Source of the DNA: Glaciozyma antarctica PI12
Taxonomy: Eukaryota; Basidiomycota; Microbotryomycetes; Kriegeriales; Camptobasidiaceae
DNA length: 64,000 nt
NCBI GenBank assembly: GCA_002917775.1
Contig: KZ627161.1
Location: 576,417 to 640,416, forward strand
Direction: 5' to 3'
Position 1 is the stretch's first letter, and the number at the start of each line of letters is the position of its first letter. Under the pieces are notes generated by a model that was given only the letters and a program-made list of their open reading frames with translations, did not search any database and was not told the origin of the DNA. Shown one piece after another: positions 12,343 through 23,531 of the stretch. The position numbers and the translations under genes were made by a program.

Positions 12343-13193
12343 TTATCTCCCCACTCCCACCGCACCCTCGTCGCTCCCACTCTCGCTCCCACTGTCCTCA
12401 TCCTCACTCTTCCTCATTCTCACTCCTCCTTCTATCCTCTTCTTCTCCGCCAGCATCTCCGACAATTCCACGAACCGCGCCTGATGCTCCGCCATGATTG
12501 CCGCCTGCTTCGGCGTCACCTCCACAGTGTTCGTCGGTGGTCCTGCGAGCTTTCGAAGCATTGGTTCGAACCTGTTTGAAGTAGCGATCATTAGCTCGTA
12601 CGAAGGACGCGAGCTCGAGGATGCGAAACGCACTGCGTCCAATCTCCCTCGATCGTCCCTACCAACTTCCCCTTCCGCCAGAACTTCCACGTTGGCACCC
12701 AGAACACTGTACACCTAACAATATGAGCTCCTCCCGAACCTTTACTCAGAAAGAAGGAAAGGAAGACGCACGCTTGAACGTATCCTCACAGAGCTTCTCC
12801 TCCGGCTCGCAGTCAAACCGCGTGAAGACGATCTGCGCGTCGGCCCATTCTTTCGTCGTATGGTCATACAACGGGTCGGCACCTGCACTCCCAATCAGTC
12901 CCAGCAGCTCTCACCCCCGCGCTCGAAGCACTCACGCTTGCAAGTCCCACACCTACAAGCACGCAATCGTCAGCTCCCTCCTCCCAATACCAGCGAATAG
13001 AGCAGAGGACGTACCATGGAGCCATGAAGTAGCAACAAAGGAGCGGCGTCTCCCGTACGGCGCTAAGCACCTCAGCAACGTTCGCCAAGACGCGTGGAGG
13101 GCAGTACGATATCGAGGCGGTGGAGGAGGACGGGCTGCTATTGCTGATACTGAGGCCTGCGATGGAATCGGCGAGAGTGGACGGCGGCGCCAT
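12343..13193 (-). CDS. Thioredoxin-fold protein with WCGTC active site
   Basis: Starts MAPPSTLADSIAGLSISN at 13193. The thioredoxin active site is split by introns: CCYFMAPW / CGTCK, giving APWCGTCK. Then come EWADAQIVFTRFDCEPEEKLCED and, after an intron whose acceptor is TACAG near 12705, LFWVPTWKFWRKGKLVGTIE, containing the cis-proline. So the fold's redox core is complete and the frame is open. A helical, acidic tail follows (EHQARFVELSEMLAEKKRIE, then SEDEDSGSESGSDEG). The tail and lack of a signal peptide suggest a cytosolic or nuclear thioredoxin-domain protein rather than a standard ~105-residue thioredoxin. Its partner is unknown. Neighbouring CWC22 is transcribed in the same direction about 260 bp downstream. 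Confidence 0.75.
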
Positions 13194-13936
13194 TGGGGAG
13201 AGCGGAGCCGTCGAGATAGAGAACGCGGGGGATAGGGCGATAGATCTGGGAGGCGTGGGGGTGAAGAGTGGCGAGACGAGCGGCGGGAGTCCTGAGGTGG
13301 TTTACTCCGTCTATTGTGGATGCTGGTGGATTGCGCGGTTGAAGTTGGTTGACGGAGGGAGCGAAAGAGTGGGAGCAGCTGTCAGTGGCTCAGCGAGCGC
13401 TGAGATCGTTTGCCTCCGTTCAACCCCAGCACGCCTTTTTCCTTTCCTATCGAAAGCAGTTGGCCTATTCTACAAGGGGAACCAGGTGACTCAATCCCCC
13501 CGAGAACAGCTCGCGGAGTGCGTCCTCGTGCGCCAAGTTGTTTCCTTTTCGCTTCGAGTACGACGAGAGATTCCTTCCACGTCGATTTTCTCGTTGAATC
13601 GGACGCTGTAGGTACACTCTAAGGCCTAGCGAGCGCCTAGGATTTAGAGCCACGCGATCGACTCTCCCACCAAACACCGTGGAGGTCATTCCTCCTCTCT
13701 TCCCTCCCCCTCTCCTCGGAGCCAGTCAGCATGGCACTCACGCCCCACAAAAACAGCGCTTTTGGAGTCTACCAGCTCCGCAAAGGCAAGCTCATCACCC
13801 TCCCTCTCGTCTCAGCACGCGCCACCACCTCCCTCCTAGCCTCGCTGTTTGAGGGCTGCTGTCGACTCCTTTCTTCGCTCTTCACCATCGCAAACGATCC
13901 AACACTTCGCAGCTGTGGCACTGGAAGTGTCCCTTT
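13194..13936. other. Intergenic, no convincing gene
   Basis: This 743-bp stretch lies between the thioredoxin-fold start and the stop of the pseudouridine gene, both on the minus strand. It should hold the thioredoxin gene's promoter and the upstream gene's 3' UTR. A 70-codon plus-strand ORF (13731-13943, MALTPHKNSAFGVYQLRKGK) starts after a pyrimidine-rich leader. I do not recognise it, it overlaps the neighbour's stop, and I keep it only as a weak candidate. Confidence 0.4.
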
Positions 13937-16862
13937 TTATTGAGCAGGCGGCAACAACGACCTAATCGAGGAATGGTCTCCAACAGCCTCCTGGCTCCGC
14001 AACGCCTGAATCGCCGCTCTACCCAAGGCGTTCTCATCAGCTCCCTCTCTCGAACTCAAGAACGATCCAGGACTCACCTCTGCGCAAGATCCACGATCCT
14101 GTCCAGCTCACTCGGCAAGCTAGGCGACAACCCGCGCACCATCGCCGCCAGCATCGCTCCCGCCAAATTATCCCCCGCTCCCGTGACAGTTCCCAGTTCC
14201 CCCTCGGGCAACTCCATCGCTGGATAATGCCTCACCACGACCGCTTCATCCGAGAGGAAACTGCTCGCCGCGACGAGGGTTCCCTTGTTCCTCCCCTCCG
14301 GTTTCCAGGCTTTTACCGCCTCGTCCCCCGATACGCGCTGCACCACGAGCACGCCCCGATCTCCAGATTTAATGAAAAGCGTTCCGATGATAGGGAGGAG
14401 CTGGACGGCCATGAGGACGACGCCTTCTTGGATTACCCAGGCGGGGAGTCGGGTGGCGAGGAGGTCGGCGTTGAGGTTGATAGCGTCGAACCAGGCGCCT
14501 GAGGCGTAGATGGGGAGTTCGGAGAATTGGAGGTGCTGGTAGAGGGTTGAGAGCTCGTGGATGTTGGGAGTTGAGTAGGTTACGAGGGGGTAGACCAGAG
14601 GGGAGGGAGTGGCGAAGAGAGGGGATTCGATGGCGCGGAGGAGGCGAAGAGCTTTTGGGTTCGAGGTGGGCTCGAAAAAGGCTTTTGGTCGTTCGTTAGC
14701 TATGCCTCGAAGTTTGAGAGAGACAAAGCGACGCACTGGGAATCTCCTTCTCCTCGCAATGCTTCAGAATCGCCGCCATCGTCTCCACCGAGAGATTCCC
14801 ATCAAAGCTCACCACTTTCGGCTCACTCGCGCGTATCCGCTCAACAACCTGTCACACACATCAGTCCCCATCCACCCTCGCTCAAACCACGAAAATCCTG
14901 CACCTGCTCCCCCGTCACCCTCTCCGCAATCTCCATATCCGCCACCCCTCCCACCAATTCCCCCCTCTCATCCAAAAGAATCCCACACGTCGCCGTCCCA
15001 CCCTCAATCTCGACCAACCCATCCTCCCTCATCCCGCGCTCCTTCAACCCCTTCCTCGCAACCATCCCGAACAAGTCGTCCGAGACGGGCGCGACGAGGA
15101 GGACGTCTGAGATTCCGAGAGAATGCGCGGAGCCGGCGACGTTGGTGGAGACGCCGCCGAGGGTGAGGGAGACTCGGGCCGGGGGCGGTGGTGAGGTGGG
15201 GAGAGGAGGTCGGGGACATGGTCACGTCTATTGCGAGGGAGCCGGCGATGAGGAGGGATGAAGAGGGGGAGGGCGGTGGAGGGGTGGGAGAGGGAGTGGA
15301 GGGATTAGGGACTAGAGGAGGGAGAGTGGAGATGGAGGGCATGAAGCTTGTTGAGGAAGGTCTTGCGATCTGAGGGTCGGAAGGGTCGATTCAGCTCTAT
15401 TACAGTTTCCTACAGCGATCAGAATGCTTCACACCTTGCCACCCTCCTCCCTGAGAAGCTTGGCGTACTCCAGCGCAATCTCTCCTCCGACTTTGACGTT
15501 GTTCTTGATGAGCGCCATGTCTGCGCGAACTCGTCAGCCGACAAAAGGTGAGAGATAGGGAGCAACTCACTGCTAATGATAGCCTTGCCCTGTGTGAGCT
15601 GTCCAACGCGCTCGAGAAGCCAAGGAGTAACGAGCTTCCCTGTCTTTGAGACGCCGTTCTCGATGCTCTCCTGCACCGCTTGGTCGACCGCGATTTGGAG
15701 AGCTTCTCCCGCGGCGTGGAACTCTTCGGGGATAGGCACACCGAGGAGCAGGGAGGAAGGAAGGGTGAGAAGGTCGGTCATGCCTGCACCAGCGAAGGGT
15801 CAGCGAGGTGATTGAGCGCGCGAGAGAGGGACGCACGGATGGTCTCAGCGACCTGGCGAGCTCCATCAAGACGCATGGGTGCCTGCGGGGAGCACGACGA
15901 TGAGCGAGTGTAGTGAAGAGCTGAAGCAGAGGTAGCGCACCTTGAAACCAGAAGCAGGCGTGTAGAACGCAGGCCAATCCATCGTTCCGTAGGCCGCAAC
16001 TGGAACGGCATGCGCTTCCTGCGTGCGACGCGACGCGTCAGCTCCCTCACTCTCAACACTTCAAATCACGCACTAGGTACTCTAGTGTTAGCCCGATATC
16101 GAGGATCGACTTGGAGCCAGCGCACACAACCGCGACAGGTGTATCGCTCAAGCTGATCAAATCGCTCGAGATATCAAAGCCTGCATCCATCAGCTCCGCC
16201 TTGCCGCACACAAACAGCTCACTCACTCGTCTCCGCTCCTCGATGCACGCCCCCAATCCCTCCCGTGCTGAAAACCTTGATCCCAGCGAGATAAGCTACC
16301 GCCATCGTTCCGCTCACTGTGGTGCCTCCATCCATCCCCTACATCCCCCATCAGCTTCGCCCTAGCTCCTCACCCAGCTCAGAAAACGCACCTTGACCAC
16401 CGAAGCCCCGAGCTCCCTCCTCCCGACCTTCCACAAGCTCGCGCCGCCGTCCTTCCTCGCCGCAAACCCCTTCTCCGCCAAGAATGCCAGCTCTCCCTCG
16501 CTCAAGCCAACTTTGATTCTCCCTCCGATAATAGCAATGGTCGCCGGGGTCACTCCCTGCGCGCGCAAGATCCGTTCGCACGCAAGAGGGAGGTCAACAG
16601 AGTGAGGAGGGGGAAGGCCTACGGATGTTAATTTTAGCGCGCGCGTCTCGCAGGAGGGAGGAGGGAACAGACCGTGGGTGATGAGAGTGCTTTCGAGAGC
16701 TACGACGGCGCGGCCTTCGGCTTGGGCGGAGAGGACTTCGGGAGAGATGTCGATGGGGAGGCGGGAGAGGGAGGGACGGGGACGGCCCCAGTGCGTGATG
16801 GGGGAGGAAGTGAAGGAGCGTGATGCGCTGGGGTGGCGCTGGGAGAAGCGGCGAGCGAGCAT
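13937..16862 (-). CDS. Fused pseudouridine-5'-phosphate glycosidase / PfkB kinase
   Basis: The N-terminal half is PsuG-like (indigoidine synthase A fold): [66 protein letters not shown], then [17 protein letters not shown]. The C-terminal half is a PfkB-type sugar kinase: [42 protein letters not shown] and the catalytic-loop motif [16 protein letters not shown]. PsuG and PsuK together phosphorylate pseudouridine and split it to uracil and ribose-5-phosphate; eukaryotes often fuse them. The N-terminus ([20 protein letters not shown]) looks like a mitochondrial presequence. The last exon ends IRSLLPPAQ at 13937. A G5 run at 15181-15185 breaks the kinase frame by one base; I read this as an over-call. 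At least six short introns. Confidence 0.88.
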
Positions 16863-17014
16863 GGCGCGCGGGTAAAGGCAGGAGAGCAGAGAGGGAAGCT
16901 TCCTAGGAAGGAGAGCAGAGACGGCCCCTAGTCGCGCGCTCGAGCTATCTCTCCGTCTTCTCTCTTGAGCACAATGCGAACGAAATGAAGTGATCAAGTG
17001 CAGTCATGCCTACT

Positions 17015-18255
17015 TCAGTGCACAGTCGTATCAGGATCCGGGTTCAGAACGCGTAGAGGGCTCCCAGCGAGGAAAGCCTCAATGTTCTCCACCGTCTGAG
17101 GCCACCACGCGCTGTAGGACGTGTCGTCGACGTAGCCTGCATCGAGAAAGTCAGCAATAACTCAATTGTAGCGAAAACAACGCACCCATGTGCGGTGAGA
17201 GAACCACATTGTCCAGCGAACGCAAGGGATGGTCCGCGGGCAAGGGCTCCTCGTCGTACACATCCAGCCCAGCTCCTCCAATCCTCTTCTCCCGCAACAC
17301 CTCCGTCAAAGCCTCCGTATCCACCAGCGGTCCCCTAGACGTGTTCACCAGGAACGCAGTCTCCTTCATCCACCCCAGCTGCTCCCTCCCCAGGATCCCC
17401 CTTCGTCGTCGGCGACGAGACCATATGGATGCTCACGACATCCGAGGTCCTCATCAGCTCCTCGAACGACTTGGCGAGTCGCACCCCCGCTTCCTCAGCC
17501 CTCCTCTCGTCCAAATGAGGCGACCACCCTACCACCTCCATCCCAAACGCCTTCCCCACGCTCGCCACGACCTTCCCCAGCCTGCCCACCCCAATCACCC
17601 CGAGCCTCTTCCCCACCAACCCCGTCGCTACGCCCGTCTGCCACCGTCCTTCCCTCATACTGCGATCCTCCAACATCAACCGCCGCGAAAGCGCTAGGAT
17701 CAGAGCCCAAGTCTGCTCGACCGTCCCGCCCGACGCGTTCCCATTCGCAATCGTTCCGCTCACGACGATTCCCATCTCGCGCGCTGCTTCGAGGTCGATC
17801 CCGCGATTCCGCATGCCGGTCGTGCTGATCAACTGGAGGTTGGGGAGCTGGGAGAGGACTTCGCGAGTGAGCTTGGTGCGCTCTCGCATGGCGTGGATAA
17901 TTGTATAGGGGGTGAGGGTGGAGATGAGGGAGGAGGAGGAGGGGATGGCGGAGGTGAGGGTCGTGATGGGGAGGTGGGAGAGGGAGCTCCAGTCGGCGTA
18001 GGTCGTTGACGCGTGCTGGTAGTCGTCCAGGAGGACGATGCTGTGTTCGTTTGGCATTGCTGTGTTCGCCGTCAGCTCCTTTCCTGCGTGGACGTGGTCA
18101 AGCAGCAGCGTACCTTTGGGCGCGGTGTGGAGGGAGCGGGAGCAGGAGAGGAAGGCGTGGCTCGCTCGCAGGAGATCAGCAGTCCGCGGGGTCTGCGGTG
18201 GAGATGAAATAGATCGCACAAGGAGTCGTAAGGGTGAAGTTCGACAGGGAAGCAT
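17015..18255 (-). CDS. D-2-hydroxyacid dehydrogenase (NAD-binding)
   Basis: Contains MPNEHSIVLLDDYQHA at the catalytic-domain start, the Rossmann motif GKRLGVIGVGRLGKVVA, then ETAFLVNTSRGPLVD, GGAGLDVYDEEPLP and the catalytic-His motif VVLSPHMG, followed by YVDDTSYSAWWPQTVENIEA. This is the D-isomer-specific 2-hydroxyacid dehydrogenase family; the substrate is not evident. A short intron just before MPNEHS joins an upstream exon (start 18255, MLPCRTSPLRLLVRSISS) that resembles a mitochondrial presequence. Starting instead at 18057 would give a cytosolic form. Another intron splits SPHMG from YVDD near 17145-17185. A C5 run at 17398-17402 is one base too long for the frame (HMVSSPTTKG to ILGREQLGWM), probably a base-call error. 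Confidence 0.85.
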
Positions 18256-18380
18256 ACGGAGAGAGGGTTGTGGGTTCGAGGTATTGGAAGCAAGCCAGGA
18301 GAACGGTTCTCCGCGAGCTGCGCAGCTCGACTTCGACACGCAACGACAACGACGCTCTTCCTTGCACCACGAGCGAATCA

Positions 18381-19275
18381 ATGTAAGCTGCTGTGCTCTC
18401 TCAAGCCACACGCCCTCTGACCAGCTCTACACGCAGGGCGGAATCTCTCGACCTCGCCCGCCTCCTGGCCGTCCACGCCGGGCTCTCCCTCGTCGCGGCA
18501 CTCTCCGTTTCGCCCGCCTGGAACTTGCCACTCGCTCTCTATGGACTAGTGGTCGTGCAGGGAGAAGGCTCGGGGGAGGGGGTTAGGCAGGTGCGCGTCG
18601 TGCGGAGATAGGAGCGGTACTGGGAGCTGACGAGGTTGCGTTAGTTTGCGGGCCTGCTGGCTGGATCTACGCTCCTTGATATCTTCGTGAGCTTGTGAAG
18701 GGAGCGGGAGCAGGAGTTGGACGGCTGAGCTAATACCCTCTCGTCCTCAGTGGCTCCTCAGCTCCTGGCGACACGAGACGTCCTCTCTCCCGTTCCTCCT
18801 CATCCTGATCAACTTCACCCTCAAGGTACTGCTTCCACCATACCCCTCTGCTCCCGCTAACCCACCACCCCACAGCCCATCACCCTCCTCGCAGCCCTCG
18901 GCAACCTACGCCAGCGCGGCGAGTCGACCTTCTCCCTCCCCTCCAACTTCTCCCTCCCCGGCTCCTTCCCAGGCGCCAGCAACTTACCTTCTTTCGGGAA
19001 CCAAAACCAGGGCCAAAGCCACAACAACGGCGGAGCTCAAACCGGTGCGTCATCTCCATCTCGCTCTCACCGCACTTCCTGACGCTCTAATCGCAGTATG
19101 GTCCGCCCCGCCGTATCAGGGTTTCGCGGGAGATGAGGAGGAGGAGGTAGAGACTGCGAGACCGCCGATTAGGTCTGGGGGAGCTGGGCCAGGAGGAGTC
19201 AGGACGGCTGCGGCTCCGGTGCCGCCGACGGTGTCGAGAGGTGCGGAGGGGGGAGGGTACCACAGCTTGGAGTAG
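18381..19275 (+). CDS. AGTRAP-like small membrane protein
   Basis: The start codon is split by an intron: AT at 18381-18382, intron 18383-18436, then G. Translation runs MAESLDLARLLAVHAGLSLV and continues with hydrophobic segments PAWNLPLALYGLVVVQ, FAGLLAGSTLLDIFWLL and LPFLLILINFTLKPITLLAA. The order (N-terminal helix, W-N-x-x-x-L-A-L-Y-G-L-V-V, GLL-x-x-x-x-LDI, LKP before a cytosolic tail) resembles the angiotensin II type-1 receptor-associated protein family, seen as small membrane proteins in fungi. The tail is S/N/G-rich. The function is not established; the family call is by pattern only. Only 125 bp separate its start from the divergent dehydrogenase gene. Stop TAG at 19275. Confidence 0.6.
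18383..18436 (+). other. Intron splitting the start codon
   Basis: The 54-nt intron begins GTAAGC and ends ACGCAG, with a CTGAC-type branch sequence 15-20 nt before the acceptor. Without splicing, the ATG is followed at once by a stop (ATGTAA), so the protein can only be made from spliced mRNA. Confidence 0.7.
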
Positions 19276-19530
19276 GGAGCTAGATATGCCAAAGCTGTTC
19301 GTTGTTGCAGAGCTCGTTTGGAGTCGTTTCGAGATGGGAACGCAGCTCCGCGGAAGTTGAAGGTCGAGCGCTCGCAGCTGCCTCTCTCTCTCTCTCCTAC
19401 CACACCCCTCCAGATCCTCGGCTCAAAGTCCCCAGATCCACCCTCTCCACCCCTCCCACTCCCTCCTCGCCCCCCTCCCAAAAGTCCTCCCTTACCCCGG
19501 ACTCGATCCCGATCCCAAACCCCTCTCTCA

Positions 19531-20900
19531 ATGACATCGCCCCGCCGCGTCCCCCGCGTCCTCATCACCAACGACGATGGACCTCCCGGCGACAGCTCTC
19601 CCTTCGTGTACCCCTTTGCGCGTGCGCTGGTCGAGCAGCTCGGGTGGGAAGTTCGTGTCGTCGTGCCTTCCTCTCAGAAGAGCTGGTGCGTCTTCCTTGA
19701 AGGAAGGGAAGGTGCGGAGAGCTGATGAGTCAACAGGGTCGGGAAGAGCTACTTGATTGCGCAGACTACGACGGGGGTGTATTATTACCCCACGGGCAAG
19801 GATGGGAGGGAGGGAGAGCGGAGTGAGCTGCCGAGGCCGCTTAAGGAGGGGGAGGACATGGAGTGGGTGCTGGTGGATGGGACACCTGGTACGTCGTTCC
19901 TACGCTTCAGGCGAAGGAGCTAGCTGACGAGGAGAACGCAGCGACGTGCTCCAACCTCGGACTGTACTCGCTCTTCCCTCAAGACACGTTCGATCTCGTC
20001 ATCGCCGGACCCAACTTTGGTCGCAACACCTCTACGGCCTTTGCGCTCTCCTCGTGCGTTTTCCCCCGTCCCTTCACTCAACGCGAGCTGAATATCGTCG
20101 GCGCAGTGGAACGATCGGTAGCGCCATGGCTGCTTCTCTCTCGGGGGTCCCGAGCATCGCGCTTTCTTTTGGATTGATGGAGGGGTTCAAGCCTGCGAGC
20201 GAGGAGCTCGTAGCGGGCGGGATCAAGGCGAGCTGCCAGGTTGTTAAGCAGCTGTGGGAGCTCGGATGGGGAGAGGGAGCGGAGAGGGTGGACGTATTCT
20301 CGGTCAATGTGCCGGTGGGTTTGACTGTTTCTGAGGCGTAGGAGGGGGCTGATGGGGTCAATTCGGTGCAGCTTATGCCTGCGATGCTTGCGGAAGAAGG
20401 ACCCGAGGTCCACTGGACTTCGATGGCCCGAACGCACTACCAGCGTCTCTTCAAATGTGCGTCTTCCACTCTCGCTTCCTCAACGCTACTAACGGGCGCC
20501 TCTCCAGCAATCGCCAAGACTCCTGCTCCTCTTCCCGACAAGGGAGGACCTGCCGCCATCCCCGAACCCGTCGACGAGACGACCACTCTCCCCGCAGAGC
20601 CCGAGGAGGACGCCATGCAGCTGACAGATGATCACCTCACCCGTCCGCTCAAGTACGTCTTTGCGCCCGACATTTCGTCGCTCATCAACCCGACGCAATC
20701 GACCTTGGTACATTGTTCCTTTTCGCTGCGATCGTCGGGCGAAGCTGATGCGTTTTCTTTGGGTTTCGCAGCAAGCGGGGACGGATACGCACTCGCTCCA
20801 CCAGGGACATATCGCAGTGACGCCTATCAGAGCAGCGTTTGAGCCTGCTGCGATGCCTACGGGGATTGCGACGACGGAGGGCTACAAGTGGCGGTTGTAG
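19531..20900 (+). CDS. SurE-type 5'/3'-nucleotidase or acid phosphatase
   Basis: Begins MTSPRRVPRVLITNDDGPPG; the NDDG motif is the SurE metal-binding signature. Downstream are VVVPSSQKSWVGKSY, DTFDLVIAGPNFGRNTST, SGTIGSAMAASLSGVPSIAL (another SurE core motif) and VDVFSVNVPLMPAM. SurE enzymes release phosphate from nucleotides and related esters; fungal members include secreted or vacuolar acid phosphatases such as Yarrowia Pho2. No signal peptide is seen. Seven or so short introns join cleanly, for example SW/VGKSY and NVP/LMPAM. The C-terminal part has a PAPLPDKGGPAAIPEP linker before HQGHIAVTPIRAAF. Stop at 20900. Confidence 0.87.
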
Positions 20901-21125
20901 CCGGTTTAGAGAGGGGGCCGAAGCCAGAAATCGAGACGTGGCGTATCTTGGACTTCTTAGATCAAACGCGAAGCCCTCACTTGAGCAGATCAAGCTTTGG
21001 ACAAAACAGGAGCAGGAGAAGCTCGCGGAGTTTGCGGGTGGAATCGTGGAGAGCGACAGCGCTCAAGGGACTCGGACCGCGCGGTCTCTCCTGCTCTTGC
21101 TCCTTCGACCTGCTGCTGCTCGACC

Positions 21126-23134
21126 ATGAAGCTCAAGCTACTCGCCCTCTGTGGCCTTCTCAGTGGTACTGCAGCCGCACAGCTGCCCCTCGGCTTCGAC
21201 CGCCTCTCCCCAGAGTCCTCCCCCGCGTTCATCGGCGAGGACACCTTCACGACGCTCTCACACCCCGATCCCAGCAACCACGTCAGCGTACGGATCAAGA
21301 AGACGAAGGGGTGGTGTGACCCGGACGTGCGCTCGTACACGGGCTACATCGACGCGGGGCCAAGGCATCGTTAGTGGCTTGCTGGCGGTGGGGGGAGGCA
21401 CGCTAACAGTGTCGGGCAGTCTTCTTCTACTACTTCGATTCGCGTAAAGCTCCCTCGACCAGCCCTCTAGTGTTGTGGACGAACGGCGGACGTGAGTGGC
21501 TTTCCGTTTCGCGTTTGTTTGGCCGACACGCTGATGCCGTACGTTCGTAGCGGGCTGCTCGTCTTCGATGGGAGCGTTCATGGAGCTGGGACCTTGCACG
21601 ACGCAACCTGATGGGAACTCGACGGAGCGGAACCCTTATTCGTACGTCCAGTGCTTGTAGAGGGGAGAGCTAAGCTGACCCTGGGCGTCTCCGAGCAGCT
21701 GGACTGAGGAGGCGAACATGAGTGCGTTCCCACTTGCACAGCTTTGGAAAAGGAGCTCATCGTATCTATCTTGCAGTCTTCATCGACCAGCCCGTCGGCG
21801 TCGGATTCAGCTACTCGGATTCCGGAATTCACGTCGCGACGACCGAGCAAGCCGCCCTCGACGTTCACGCCTTCCTCACCATCTTTTTCGACGCATTCAC
21901 CGAGTTCCGCGACCGCCCATTTCATCTCTCTGGAGAGAGCTACGGAGGGCGGTATCTTCCTGTCTTCGCGTCGGAGATCGTCTACCAGAACTCGCTCTTG
22001 AAGAAGAAGAACAGCACGACGGCTCCGATCAACCTCAAGTCGGTTATGATTGGGAACGGTCTTACGGATGTGGTGACGATGGTACGTACTTCGCACACGC
22101 AGCCAGTCAAACGCGCGCTGATCCTCGTGATATCACAGACTACCTCCTACTACGACCAAGCCTGCACCTCTTCGAACGGTATCGGCAAGCCCGTCCTCAA
22201 CATCAAGGCTTGCATTGAGATGCAGCAGACTGTCAAGCGCTGCGATGCCTGGCTTGAGAGGGTCTGCCGAACCAAGTGCGTCTTCGTTTGCGACTCTGCG
22301 ATGATCGGACCGAGCCGACTTTTTTCCGAATGAACAGCCTCGTTCAGCCCGAGTGCGATATCGCATCTGAGTGGTGTCAAGAGCAGCTCCAGCTTCCCTT
22401 CCTCTACGGCGGTACGCACTTTGCTTCCTCGGCGCTTTCTCGACTCACTCGCCCTGAATTCGCAGAGATCAACCCTTACGACATCTCAAAGCCCTGCACC
22501 ACTCTCAACGAAGATCTTTGCTACTCCGCGACGTCCGTGATCAAGACTTACCTCGATCAGCCCTGGGTGCGCGAGATGCTGGGTGTTGACCCCGGTTTGG
22601 GTCCTTTCCAGAGCTGCTCCAACAAGGTACGTCGTCGTTCCCAACTTCGTTCGAGCTAGATCTGATTGAACGCAGGTTGGCCGCGCGTTTGGAGAAGCGA
22701 AGGATGGCCTGGCGCCCACGTTTTATCACCTTACGGGACTGCTCGAGAACGACGTTCGCGTTCTCATCTACGTTGGCGTCCAAGACTGGATCTGTAACTA
22801 TATCGGCAACTTCAGGTGAGCTCCTCTTCTTCGAAGCCCAGCAAGCGATACTGATGAACGGGGCGCAGGATGATTGAGGCGCTCGAGTGGTCTGGCAAGG
22901 ACGCGTTCGTCGCTGAGGAGCTTCGGGACTGGAAGACGTCTGGAGAGGTATCGGGGCAGACAAAAGCGTATGGAGGACTGACGTGGAGCACGATCTATGG
23001 TGCTGGCCATATGGTTAGTCGTGCCTTCGCAAGGTGGACCCGGACTTCGCTGACGAGCGTCGTAGGTCCCGCTCGACAAACCTGCCGAGTCGTTGGCGAT
23101 GGTGAATAGGTGGCTTACGGAGAAGAAACTGTGA
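21126..23134 (+). CDS. Serine carboxypeptidase, carboxypeptidase Y-like
   Basis: Signal peptide MKLKLLALCGLLSGTAAAQ, then family S10 hallmarks: WTNGGPGCSSSMGAFMELGP, FIDQPVGVGFSY, the nucleophile in HLSGESYGGRYLPVF, the acid in LIYVGVQDWICNYIG, and the base in IYGAGHMVPLDKP. The catalytic triad is therefore complete. Length (about 480-500 residues after splicing) fits vacuolar or secreted carboxypeptidases. The segment VRIKKTKGWCDPDVRSYTGY just before the mature domain is typical of CPY-type enzymes. About nine introns of normal size are needed. It probably works in the vacuole or outside the cell to trim C-terminal residues; KEX1, a Golgi relative, lies at 60.7-63.1 kb. Confidence 0.93.
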
Positions 23135-23531
23135 AGAACGCTTCTCTGGAGGGCCTGCTCGTGATAGGGACGAGAGCGAACGAAGGAGCGGAACAGGGGG
23201 TTTAAATACGACTTTCTCTTCCCTGTTGGTTCCTTCCTTTTGAGTACACTGCGACAGGCTTCTGCAACCTCTTGAAGAACCCTGACCCTGCGTAAGGAGC
23301 GAAAGCTGAGCTCACAGCAAATCCGGAGCTCCCATCGCAACAAGCCCAATGTTTGGCGGTCGCGATGCTCTTCTCCTCGCTCCACCACTCGACACCCTCA
23401 ACTCGCCCAGCACATAGACCAGCGCACCACCTTAGAAGCCAGCCCTGCCCCACTCGCCGCCTCTGCCTCACTCGCTCCTCCCCCTCCTTAGCTCGATCCT
23501 CTTCACCTCCTCCTCCGGCTCCTCCTCCGCA
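23135..23531 (+). other. Intergenic upstream of first MFS transporter
   Basis: This 397-bp stretch holds the carboxypeptidase 3' UTR and the promoter and leader of the next gene. The last 150 bp are pyrimidine-rich (CCTCCTCC-type tracts) up to the ATG, as is common for leaders here. No RNA gene or repeat is seen. Confidence 0.5.

Noticed and set aside
12669-12672. Apparent one-base frame break in the thioredoxin-fold gene
   Set aside because: Using the TACAG acceptor a few bases further in gives LFWVPTWKFWRKGKLVG in one open frame, so no error is needed.
13731-13943. 70-codon plus-strand ORF starting MALTPHKNSAF
   Set aside because: No family resemblance, no clear splicing partner, and it overlaps the stop of the pseudouridine gene on the other strand.
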